Assembly (NCBI RefSeq): GCF_011065935.2
Contig: NZ_JAAMNH020000001.1
Coordinates: forward strand, 641,001-705,000
Reading direction: 5' to 3'
DNA from: Clostridium estertheticum
GTDB taxonomy: Bacteria > Bacillota > Clostridia > Clostridiales > Clostridiaceae
DNA length: 64,000 bases
The first letter of the stretch is position 1. Each line of letters opens with the position of its first letter. A model generated the notes under the pieces. It was not told the DNA's origin. It saw nothing but the letters and a program-made list of their open reading frames with translations, and made no database searches. The position numbers and the translations under genes are program-made. This document shows, one piece after another, positions 54,250 to 62,417 of this stretch.

Positions 54250-55593
54250 TTAAACAGCTTCTGATATGCCTTTAGCTTTGCTACTATCAGGTTTGTCTTT
54301 CGGTAAGATAAGATTTAGACCTATTGCAAATAATGTTGTAACGACTATAGCTGAGTGCCCAAATATAGATATAAACCATGTTGGGAATAGAGCAAATGCA
54401 CCAGGAACTTGAACAATGCCCATACCTAATGCAACTGAAATTCCTACAACTGCTGAGTTTCTCATGGTAAGGTTACTTGAAGCAATCATTCTAATTCCTG
54501 TCGTTGTTATTGTGGCAAAAACAGATATTGTTGCTCCACCAAGAACACATTGAGGAATAGTTGTAAGTAAAGAAGAAAATTTAGGGATAAAGCCAGCTAA
54601 AATAACAACAAAAGCAGCAAAAGCAAATATCCATTTATTTATAACTTTATTTACAATTACTATACCAACATTTTGACCATATGTCGAAGTTGGCATACAA
54701 CCAAATATAGAACCAACCATACTTACGACACCACTCCCAATAATACCACCGGAAAGCTCTTTATCAGTAGGGGTTCTATCCATAGCTCCAACTGTGGTAG
54801 CGGATAACTCACCTATAGCTTGAACAGAATTTACAATATACATTATAACCATAGATACTATAGCTGTAGTGTTAAAGTTCATTCCAAAATGTAGTAGCTT
54901 TGGAGCTTGAAAATATCCTGCTGAAGCCACTGCATCAAAGGATACCATTCCAAGAAGCATAGTAATAACATATCCTACACCCATACCTATTAAAAGAGAA
55001 GCTAGTTTGATCGAACCTTTAGTAAAGTGATTTAAAAACATTACAACAGCCAGGGTTATCATAGCAACAGCCCAGTTTTGAGGAGAACCGAAAGTTTTAG
55101 AACCAACACCACCAGCTATATATTGAATAGCAACTGGGTAGAGTGATAATCCTATAGAGAATATAACTGTACCAGTAACAAGAGGTGGGAAAAATTTCAT
55201 GAATTTCTTTAAATAGATTCCGAAAAATATTGACACTAAAGCACCTATTAGTTGGGCTCCAAAGATTGTAGCAATATTAAATTCACCAGTAATAGCAGCT
55301 AAGGTTGGAACGTATGCAAAACTTACTCCCATAATTACAGGCAGCCGTGAACCAATATGTTTACCTAGTGTAAAAACTTGAATTAATGTTGCTATACCAG
55401 CAAAAAACAGTGAGGATTGTACAAGTAAAACTTTGTCGGCTACAGTGAGGTTTGCAACTCCAGCAATTATTAGAGCTGGCGTAACACACCCCACAATCAT
55501 AGCAACAACGTGTTGTAATCCTAATGGTATAATTTCTTTAAGTGAAGGTCTGCCATCGTATTGGAATAGTAAGGATTTTTGATTAGAACTCAT
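54250..55593 (-). CDS. NCS2 uracil-xanthine-type permease 1
   Basis: 447 aa, about 12 membrane helices. The block PLGLQHVVAMIVGCVTPALI near the N-terminus and the later VGSIFGCMPTSTYGQNVGIV are typical of the xanthine/uric acid branch (PbuX, UacT, YgfU). It imports xanthine or urate. Last gene of the minus-strand purine operon, 29 bases after carbamate kinase. GGGGAGGAATTTT precedes ATG. Confidence 0.9.
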   Translation of the reverse strand: MSSNQKSLLFQYDGRPSLKEIIPLGLQHVVAMIVGCVTPALIIAGVANLTVADKVLLVQSSLFFAGIATLIQVFTLGKHIGSRLPVIMGVSFAYVPTLAAITGEFNIATIFGAQLIGALVSIFFGIYLKKFMKFFPPLVTGTVIFSIGLSLYPVAIQYIAGGVGSKTFGSPQNWAVAMITLAVVMFLNHFTKGSIKLASLLIGMGVGYVITMLLGMVSFDAVASAGYFQAPKLLHFGMNFNTTAIVSMVIMYIVNSVQAIGELSATTVGAMDRTPTDKELSGGIIGSGVVSMVGSIFGCMPTSTYGQNVGIVIVNKVINKWIFAFAAFVVILAGFIPKFSSLLTTIPQCVLGGATISVFATITTTGIRMIASSNLTMRNSAVVGISVALGMGIVQVPGAFALFPTWFISIFGHSAIVVTTLFAIGLNLILPKDKPDSSKAKGISEAV

Positions 55594-55622
55594 AAAAATT
55601 CCTCCCCGTGATTTAACTTGCG

Positions 55623-56552
55623 TTATTTTATAATAGTACCTGTAATACCTGCTATACCATCTTTAGCTTTTTCAAGTAGAGTTATAAGTGAATATCTTTC
55701 ATCTTTTGATGATGCAAAATCAACTGCAGCTTCTACTTTAGGTAGCATTGATCCAGGTGCAAAGTGTCCTTCTTTTGCATACTGCTTAATTTCATCAATT
55801 GTAACTTTATCAAGCCATTTTTCATTTGGTTTGCCATAGTTTATAGCAACTTTTTCTACAGCTGTTAAAATAATAAGACAATCTGCGTTGAGTTCCTTTG
55901 CAAGAGTACAACTAGCAAAATCCTTATCAATAACAGCGCTTACACCTTTTAGGTGATTACCTTCTCTTATAACAGGTATACCACCGCCACCGCAGGCAAT
56001 GATAACTTGTCCTATGTTAACTAATGATTTTATTGTTTCAATTTCTACAATACCTACTGGTTTTGGGGAGGCAACAACTTCTCTATATCCACGACCTGCA
56101 TCCTCAATAACTTTTTTGCCGTTTTTCACAGCAATATCTGCTTCTTCTTTTGTCATGAAACTTCCTATAGGTTTGGTTGGGTTTTCAAAGGCTTTATCAC
56201 TCGGATTTACTTCAACTTGTGTTATTATTGTTGAAACGTTTTTGTTTATATTACGATTTAGAAGTTCTTCTCTTAGTGCATTTTGCAAATCATAACCAAT
56301 ATAAGCTTGGCTCATTGCAACACAAACAGACATAGGACATAGTGAATATTTAGGATTATTTTTATGTAATTCACTCATTGCAATGTTAATCATGCCTACT
56401 TGAGGACCATTTCCGTGAGAAATAACAACGTCGTTTCCAGCTTCTATAAGATCAACTATGGCTTTAGCAGTAGATTTTACAGCTGCCATTTGTTCCTCTA
56501 AATTAGTACCAAGAGCATTACCACCTAATGCAATTACTATTTTTTTGTTCAT
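55623..56552 (-). CDS. arcC: Carbamate kinase
   Basis: 309 aa, the normal length. Conserved motifs are IVIALGGNALG, ISHGNGPQVG, ACGGGGIPVI and DKDFASCTLAKELNAD. It makes ATP from carbamoyl phosphate and ADP, releasing carbamate. In this locus the carbamoyl phosphate would come from the YgeW-type transferase, so it is the energy-yielding step. Confidence 0.95.
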   Translation of the reverse strand: MNKKIVIALGGNALGTNLEEQMAAVKSTAKAIVDLIEAGNDVVISHGNGPQVGMINIAMSELHKNNPKYSLCPMSVCVAMSQAYIGYDLQNALREELLNRNINKNVSTIITQVEVNPSDKAFENPTKPIGSFMTKEEADIAVKNGKKVIEDAGRGYREVVASPKPVGIVEIETIKSLVNIGQVIIACGGGGIPVIREGNHLKGVSAVIDKDFASCTLAKELNADCLIILTAVEKVAINYGKPNEKWLDKVTIDEIKQYAKEGHFAPGSMLPKVEAAVDFASSKDERYSLITLLEKAKDGIAGITGTIIK

Positions 56553-56588
56553 AAAATTATACCCCCTATAAATTAATTTTTTTGTATT

Positions 56589-56627
56589 AAAAGGCTATAT
56601 GGAATGCAGGATTCCATATAGCCTTTT
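56589..56627 (-). terminator. Hairpin between permease 2 and carbamate kinase
   Basis: AAAAGGCTATATGGAAT and its exact complement form a 17-bp stem around GCAGG. On the minus strand it ends in a T run, so it can terminate transcription from the upstream permease. Confidence 0.8.
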
Positions 56628-56659
56628 GTTGCTTTCATAAACTATATTTTATACTATAT

Positions 56660-58033
56660 TTATGAAGCGAGCTCATCCGGAATTTCAACGATTGGTTTTA
56701 AAGTACTGAATATTTCCTTCCAATTAAAAAAGATATTTAAGATAATTGCTGACATTGCAGCTGCAATAGGCCCTTCTTCAAGTATCATCTTTATAAAGTG
56801 TGGAAGCTGTGAAAATGCTGTTGGTGCAATACTTCCTCCCATTCCAAGAGCAACTGATGTAGCTATGATTAATAAATTACTTGATTTGCTCATATCTACT
56901 GTAGATAAAATTCTCATACCTGTTACAGCCACCATACCAAACATTACAAGCGTTGCTCCGCCAAGAACTGGTGCTGGAATAGTTGTTGCTAAAGCTGCAA
57001 ATTTAGGAATAAGACCGAGTGTCACTAGAATGGCACCTGCACATACACATACAAAACGGGTACGAACTTTTGATAAAACTAAAAGCCCAACATTTTGTGA
57101 AAATGTACTGTATGGAAATGAATTAAATATACCTCCAAGAATTTGGGCTACACCCTCACCTTGAATACCTTTTACAAGAGATTTAGTGGATGTAGGTTTT
57201 TCAACTATATCCCCTACAGCGATAAATACACCAAGGGCTTCAACTGCTGTGATTAAAGAAACAATTGTCATGGTTATTATTGCATCAAGTTTGAAAACTG
57301 GAGCTCCAAAGTAAAATGGAGTAACTATATGTAGCCAACTTGCATCACTTACTGCTGAAAAGTTCACCATTCCCATAAAGGATGCAGCTATTGTACCGAC
57401 TATAAGGCCTATTAGAACTGCTATTGCTTGTATAAAGCCTTTACAATACTTATTTATGATTAAAATAATCACAAGTGTAAATGCTGCAAGACCAAGGTTT
57501 TTAGGATCACCAAAGGTTTTACTTCCAATACCCCCTGCAGCGCTATTAAAAGCAACTGAAGTAAGTGAGAGTCCTACTACTGTAATGAGAGACCCTGTTA
57601 CAACTGGTGAGAAAATTCGAATTACTTTACCGAATACCGGAGCCAATAGAGCAAGCATAAAACCGGCCACTATTACTGAACCATAGATAGTGGGAAGACC
57701 ATATTCTTTACCTATGGAAATCATAGGTGAAACGGCAATAAAGGAGCAAGCAAGAATAACTGGCAACTTAACGCCCAGCACATTTCCAATTCCAAAAGAC
57801 TGAAGGAGTGTTGCAAGACCGCAAGTAAATAGGTCAGCTGCAATTAAAAATGTAACTTGCTGCGCCGTAAGCCCTAGTGCGTTACCTATAATTAGTGGAA
57901 CGGCTACAGCACCCGCATACATTGCTAAAACATGCTGCATCCCAAGTGGAAATAGCTCTCTAAAGGGTAGCTTGGAATCCACGTGATTGTTTTCTGTCTT
58001 TATTTCGTTACTTGTTAAAGTTCTTTTTCTCAT
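56660..58033 (-). CDS. NCS2 uracil-xanthine-type permease 2
   Basis: 457 aa from ATG 58033, which follows AAGGAGG; a longer in-frame extension to 58222 is rejected because it includes a run of Asn codons from a simple repeat. PLGMQHVLAMYAGAVAVPLIIG and LGGIFNSFPYSTFSQNVGLL are xanthine-permease motifs. It is a paralogue of the permease at 54250. Two different NCS2 carriers suggest separate substrates such as xanthine and urate. Confidence 0.9.
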   Translation of the reverse strand: MRKRTLTSNEIKTENNHVDSKLPFRELFPLGMQHVLAMYAGAVAVPLIIGNALGLTAQQVTFLIAADLFTCGLATLLQSFGIGNVLGVKLPVILACSFIAVSPMISIGKEYGLPTIYGSVIVAGFMLALLAPVFGKVIRIFSPVVTGSLITVVGLSLTSVAFNSAAGGIGSKTFGDPKNLGLAAFTLVIILIINKYCKGFIQAIAVLIGLIVGTIAASFMGMVNFSAVSDASWLHIVTPFYFGAPVFKLDAIITMTIVSLITAVEALGVFIAVGDIVEKPTSTKSLVKGIQGEGVAQILGGIFNSFPYSTFSQNVGLLVLSKVRTRFVCVCAGAILVTLGLIPKFAALATTIPAPVLGGATLVMFGMVAVTGMRILSTVDMSKSSNLLIIATSVALGMGGSIAPTAFSQLPHFIKMILEEGPIAAAMSAIILNIFFNWKEIFSTLKPIVEIPDELAS

Positions 58034-58132
58034 CTTAATCCTCCTTGAATAACCGCAGTAAATACGACTTCTATTCTTCGTAGGTAGGTATTTGGTTTTG
58101 AGTAAAAAGTCCCTGTATTTGCTACAGAATAT

Positions 58133-58156
58133 ATTATTATTATTATTATTATTATT
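58133..58156. repeat. Trinucleotide microsatellite (ATT)8
   Basis: Eight ATT units lie in the 5' untranslated region of permease 2, about 100 bases upstream of its ATG. Length changes here would not alter the protein but could alter leader structure. Confidence 0.85.
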
Positions 58157-58200
58157 ATCTACACAAATGTAACCCTTTGCAGTGAGGGTTATATAAAATT

Positions 58201-58230
58201 TAGATTCCATGAAGTCTCTCATGGAATCTA
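58201..58230 (-). terminator. Hairpin after the carbamoyltransferase gene
   Basis: TAGATTCCATGA / TCATGGAATCTA perfect 12-bp stem with AGTCTC loop, followed on the minus strand by AAATTTTAT. Confidence 0.65.
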
Positions 58231-58240
58231 GTTTAAATTG

Positions 58241-59434
58241 TTATTTTACCTTGCGCTCTTTATTACGCTTTTCAAGCATAGCTAAAGTTTCTTGAGGATT
58301 TTTAACTTTACTTAAGAAAATCATAGAAGCTATTGCATAAGGTTTATAAGAAGCTTGTTTATAAAGTGGTTTTCTATAACGATCAAACACAGATGCGTCA
58401 ACTTCTCCAACTTCGCAACTAACTCCTGAGATATCAGCTGGAAGGCAATGCATGTAAAGTGCTTTCCCATCTTTTGTTGTTTTCATAAGCTCTTCAGTAC
58501 ATTGCCAATCTTTATGCTCAGCATTTTGTGCAAGAAGTTCTTTTTCAAGTGATTTTATACCAGCATCGTCACCTTTTCCATATAAATCTGTACGTTTTTC
58601 CATAGCCACAAAAGGAGCCCAACTCTTAGGATAAACTATGTCAGCATCTTTGAAGGCTTCTTCCATAGAGTTTGTTTTTGTAAAGGAACCACCAGATTCT
58701 TTAGCATTTTTTATTGCAATTTCTTCAACGGAGCTCATAACTTCATAACCTTCAGGGTGTGCAAGGACAACATCCATACCAAGACGGGTTAAAAGTCCAA
58801 TTATTCCTTGTGGAACTGAAAGTGGCTTGCCATAAGATGGAGAATATGCCCAAGACATAGCTATTTTTTTACCTTTTAGGTTTTCAATACCGCCAAACTC
58901 ATTTATAAGATGAAGAGCATCCGCCATACACTGAGTAGGGTGGTCTATATCGCATTGTAAATTAACAAGAGTTGGGCGTTGTTCTAGTACTCCCTCATCA
59001 TTACCTACTTTCACAGCATTTGATACTTCGCGCATATAAGTGTTTCCTTTTCCGATATACATATCATCACGGATACCTATAACATCTGCCATGAAAGAAA
59101 TCATGTTAGCAGTTTCTCTTACTGTTTCACCATGGGCAACCTGAGATTTTCCCTCATCAAGATCTTGAACTTCAAGTCCAAGGAGGTTACAAGCAGAAGC
59201 AAAGCTAAATCTAGTACGAGTTGAATTGTCACGGAATAGTGAAATTCCAAGACCACTATCAAAAATCTTTGAAGATATGTTGTTTTCACGAAGTTCCCTA
59301 AGAGATTCTGCCACAGTGAAAACTGCTTCTAATTCATCCATTGATTTTTCCCAGGTAAGTAAAAAATCATTATTGTACATTTTTGTGAAATCAAGTGAGT
59401 TAAGTTTGGTAATATGTTTATCCATTAAAGTCAT
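58241..59434 (-). CDS. ygeW: YgeW-type knotted carbamoyltransferase
   Basis: 397 aa. The carbamoyl phosphate site SLFRDNSTRTRFSF, the block DIDHPTQCMADALHL and late MHCLPADISG mark the aspartate/ornithine carbamoyltransferase superfamily; the insertions and overall sequence match YgeW. Its physiological substrate is not firmly known, but it is part of anaerobic purine catabolism, probably giving carbamoyl phosphate from a ureido compound. AAAGGAGTG precedes ATG 59434. Confidence 0.9.
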   Translation of the reverse strand: MTLMDKHITKLNSLDFTKMYNNDFLLTWEKSMDELEAVFTVAESLRELRENNISSKIFDSGLGISLFRDNSTRTRFSFASACNLLGLEVQDLDEGKSQVAHGETVRETANMISFMADVIGIRDDMYIGKGNTYMREVSNAVKVGNDEGVLEQRPTLVNLQCDIDHPTQCMADALHLINEFGGIENLKGKKIAMSWAYSPSYGKPLSVPQGIIGLLTRLGMDVVLAHPEGYEVMSSVEEIAIKNAKESGGSFTKTNSMEEAFKDADIVYPKSWAPFVAMEKRTDLYGKGDDAGIKSLEKELLAQNAEHKDWQCTEELMKTTKDGKALYMHCLPADISGVSCEVGEVDASVFDRYRKPLYKQASYKPYAIASMIFLSKVKNPQETLAMLEKRNKERKVK

Positions 59435-59460
59435 TTTTAAACACTCCTTTATATTTAGAA

Positions 59461-60771
59461 TTATTTATTTTTGCAATAAATTGTTGGAAGAGCAGCATAT
59501 ACAGCAGCACATTTAACTAAGTCTTCTTTCCAACTTATTTCATTTGGAGCATGTGCCTGAGATTCTGCGCCAGGTCCGAATCCTATGCATGGTATTCCAT
59601 GACGACCCATTATAGCAACACCGTTTGTTGAGAATGTCCATTTATCAGTAAGCGGACGAGCTTTTCTCATTGCATCAGTGCTAACAGCACCGCTTCTTGT
59701 TGTTCCGTACATTCCTTTGTAGGATTCTTCCATTGCCTTAACAACATCATGATCTTCAGGAATAACCCATGTAGGAAAGTAGCAATCCTGAGGGTATGAA
59801 AGTCCAGTCCAACTAGCTTTCTCATATTTATACATAGTAACTTCTGCATTGTATTTTTTAGCAGCTGGAAGTTGACGAATTTCTTCTAAGCAGCTTTCCC
59901 AAGTTTCTCCAGATGTCATACGACGGTCTAATGAAACTGAGCAAGAGTCAGCTACAGCGCAACGGCTTGGTGAAGTAAAGAATATTTCTGATGTAGTTAC
60001 AGTACCACGTCCTAAGAATTGAGCTTCTTTGAAATTAGGGTTGTATTTTTCTTCTAACATTTTTACGAGACCTTTGATTTCTGTAGAATCAGCAGCATCA
60101 TTTGTGTTAAGGTTTTTGACATCCATTAATATTTCAGCCATTTTGTATATTGCGTTGTCTCCTCTTTCTGGAGCTGAACCGTGGCATGAAACACCCTTAA
60201 CATCAACACGGATTTCCATACGTCCTCTATGTCCTCTGTAGATACCGCTATCAGTTGGCTCTGTGCTTACAACGAATTCAGGTTTGATCTTGTCCTGTTC
60301 TATGATGTGCAGCCAGCAGTTTCCATCACAGTCCTCTTCCTGTACTGATCCAACTACGAGAACTGTGTAGTCTTCGCTTAACATGCCAAGATCTCTCATT
60401 ATCTTAGCGCCGTATACAGATGATACGATACCACCAAGTTGGTCAGACGTACCACGTCCACCAATTTCTTCCTCATTTTCATAACCAATGTAGGGATCAA
60501 AAGTCCAGTTACTGAGTTCACCAAGACCAACAGTGTCAATATGAGCATCAAACGCTATAAGAGTTTTACCTGTTCCAACATAACCTAAAATATTTCCCTG
60601 TGGATCAATTTCTACTCTGTCAAAACCAAGAGAAATCATTTCTTGCTCTATTCTTTTAACAACACCCTCTTCTCCACAGCTCTCACCTGGGATAGCAACT
60701 AAATCACGTAAAAATTTTGTCATTTGAACTTCATAACCCTCTGATTTTTGTTTAATAGCGTTAAAATCCAT
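59461..60771 (-). CDS. ygeY: YgeY-type M20 metallohydrolase
   Basis: 436 aa. M20 peptidase-fold ligands: IAFDAHIDTVG, RGTSDQLGG, GSVQEEDCDG and a late FGPGAESQAHAPNE. It belongs to the YgeY group linked to selenium-dependent molybdenum hydroxylases. It hydrolyses an amide or N-acyl intermediate of the purine path. It stands between ygeX and ygeW, 51 and 26 bases away. Confidence 0.9.
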   Translation of the reverse strand: MDFNAIKQKSEGYEVQMTKFLRDLVAIPGESCGEEGVVKRIEQEMISLGFDRVEIDPQGNILGYVGTGKTLIAFDAHIDTVGLGELSNWTFDPYIGYENEEEIGGRGTSDQLGGIVSSVYGAKIMRDLGMLSEDYTVLVVGSVQEEDCDGNCWLHIIEQDKIKPEFVVSTEPTDSGIYRGHRGRMEIRVDVKGVSCHGSAPERGDNAIYKMAEILMDVKNLNTNDAADSTEIKGLVKMLEEKYNPNFKEAQFLGRGTVTTSEIFFTSPSRCAVADSCSVSLDRRMTSGETWESCLEEIRQLPAAKKYNAEVTMYKYEKASWTGLSYPQDCYFPTWVIPEDHDVVKAMEESYKGMYGTTRSGAVSTDAMRKARPLTDKWTFSTNGVAIMGRHGIPCIGFGPGAESQAHAPNEISWKEDLVKCAAVYAALPTIYCKNK

Positions 60772-60822
60772 AATACATTCCTCCTATAATTAATATAAAT
60801 TTTTACCTAATATTAATACATA

Positions 60823-62034
60823 TTATAATGATGAATAATCACCATTCCAAACAATTTCACGGAAAAAATCAGGATCAGTATTTCCTTCGGTGGAAAATAA
60901 TAGAACTCTTGAGTTCTCATCAAGCTTTATAGCTTCTTTTAGATCTTTTAAGTCATCATTTTTCATAATTTCAAAAATCATACCCATTGTAACAGCTCCA
61001 GATTCACCAGAAATAACTTTAGGATCTCCCTTAAGAGGTACAGCGTATATTCTCATACCTTTAGCAGAAATAAAATCTGGGCAAGATATAAAGAAAGAAC
61101 TATTGTTTTTTAAAATATCCCAGGCTATAGTATTTGGTTCACCACAGGCAAGGCCTGCCATAATGGTTTGCATATTATCACTAACAATTCTTATGTCTCC
61201 ATCTTTAGCTTCAGCTGAGCGGAATAAACAATCTGCCATATTTGGTTCTACTACAACTACTGTTGGGGGATTCTCAGGATACATATTTGCAAAATATCCT
61301 TGAACTGCTCCAGCAAGAGAACCAACACCTGCTTGTATGAAAATATGAGTTGGTGCATCACAACCCGCAGCATGAAGCTGATCATTGGCTTCTTTTGCCA
61401 TTGTTCCATAACCCTGCATAATCCAAGTAGGGATTTCTGTGTATCCCTCCCAAGCTGTATCTTGAATAACCACAGAATTCGGGATTTTTGCTGATTCAGC
61501 CATTGCAATGCGAACACATTCATCGTAATTTACATCCTCTATTGTAGCGGTAGCGCCTTCCTTTTGAATGTTTTGGAGTCTAATTTCGGATGATCCTTTT
61601 GGCATAAAAACAACACATTTCTGATTTAATTTATTAGCGGCCCATGCAAGACCTCTTCCATGATTACCATCTGTTGCTGTAAAAAAGGTTGTTTGTCCAA
61701 ATTCTTTAAGAAGTTCTTTTGACGTAAGAGTATTATAAGGAAGCTCGGATATATCTCTTCCTAATTTTTTCGCAATATAACATCCTATAGCAAAAGATCC
61801 ACCTAAAACTTTAAAAGCATTTAATCCAAATCTGAAAGACTCATCTTTTACATATAAATTTTTAAGCCCAAGGAATTTAGCCATATTATCTAGCTCAGCT
61901 AAAGGTGTCTGTTTATATTGAGGGAAACTTTTATGAAAAGCAGTGGCTTTAGCCACCTTTTCAGGGGACATTATATCTAGCATTTCATTATCGGTTTTGG
62001 GTAGTTTATTTGATACCCACTTTATTTTATTCAT
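60823..62034 (-). CDS. ygeX: Diaminopropionate ammonia-lyase
   Basis: 403 aa PLP enzyme of fold type II. The PLP Lys is in FRFGLNAFKVLGGS (about residue 77), with TDGNHGRGLAWAA and the glycine-rich phosphate loop QAGVGSLAGAV. It splits 2,3-diaminopropionate into pyruvate and two ammonia. First gene of the minus-strand operon ygeX-ygeY-ygeW-permease-arcC-permease. AGGAGG precedes ATG 62034. Confidence 0.93.
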   Translation of the reverse strand: MNKIKWVSNKLPKTDNEMLDIMSPEKVAKATAFHKSFPQYKQTPLAELDNMAKFLGLKNLYVKDESFRFGLNAFKVLGGSFAIGCYIAKKLGRDISELPYNTLTSKELLKEFGQTTFFTATDGNHGRGLAWAANKLNQKCVVFMPKGSSEIRLQNIQKEGATATIEDVNYDECVRIAMAESAKIPNSVVIQDTAWEGYTEIPTWIMQGYGTMAKEANDQLHAAGCDAPTHIFIQAGVGSLAGAVQGYFANMYPENPPTVVVVEPNMADCLFRSAEAKDGDIRIVSDNMQTIMAGLACGEPNTIAWDILKNNSSFFISCPDFISAKGMRIYAVPLKGDPKVISGESGAVTMGMIFEIMKNDDLKDLKEAIKLDENSRVLLFSTEGNTDPDFFREIVWNGDYSSL

Positions 62035-62217
62035 AGCAAGGCCTCCTAATTTATTAAGGTACGTTAAAGTTTATTTTTTATATTTACATTTTTGTATAGT
62101 TTCTATTTTTTCGTCTTTACTCATCAATGTAACTGGGGTACCTATTTCATTACAGATGCCTCTAATTAAATAATAAAGTGGAAAATTTAAAGAATTTTAT
62201 AAATATTGTATAAATTC

Positions 62218-62301
62218 AGTATATCAACATTTATTTCTAAAATCAATGATATTTGCAAAATTTTTTTAAAAATACAAAAATATTTTGAAAAATAATTGAC
62301 T
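62218..62301 (+). promoter_or_regulatory. Conserved upstream region, purine locus copy B
   Basis: This is the partner of 44874-44957: same length, same order of blocks (AGTATATCAA, AAAATCAAT, AAAATATTTTG, TTGACT) and about two thirds identity. Both end at the -35 box of the rightward gene in a divergent pair. Confidence 0.55.
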
Positions 62302-62325
62302 ATAGTCAGAAAATAATGATAAAAT
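62296..62325 (+). promoter_or_regulatory. Predicted xdhD promoter with palindromic operator
   Basis: TTGACT, 18-base spacer, TAAAAT. The perfect palindrome TGACTATAGTCA (62297-62308) covers the -35, comparable to the TGAC...GTCA arms at the adenine deaminase promoter. Confidence 0.55.
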
Positions 62326-62417
62326 GAATTTAGAAAATATAAACAATAAGAATAATCAATTAATTGATTAAAGCTTTTATATCTTATTTTAAAAATACAT
62401 AAAATGAGGTGGCAATA

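Larger units (their letters stand above)
62035..62417. other. Divergent control region of ygeX and xdhD
   Basis: A 383-base spacer holding copy B of the conserved region (62218-62301) and the xdhD promoter. The ygeX promoter must lie here but was not fixed. No riboswitch consensus was recognised. Confidence 0.5.

Noticed and set aside
58034..58222. In-frame N-terminal extension of permease 2 containing a run of Asn codons
   Set aside because: A strong AAGGAGG site precedes ATG 58033, where family similarity begins, and the extension only translates a simple ATT repeat and a terminator hairpin.
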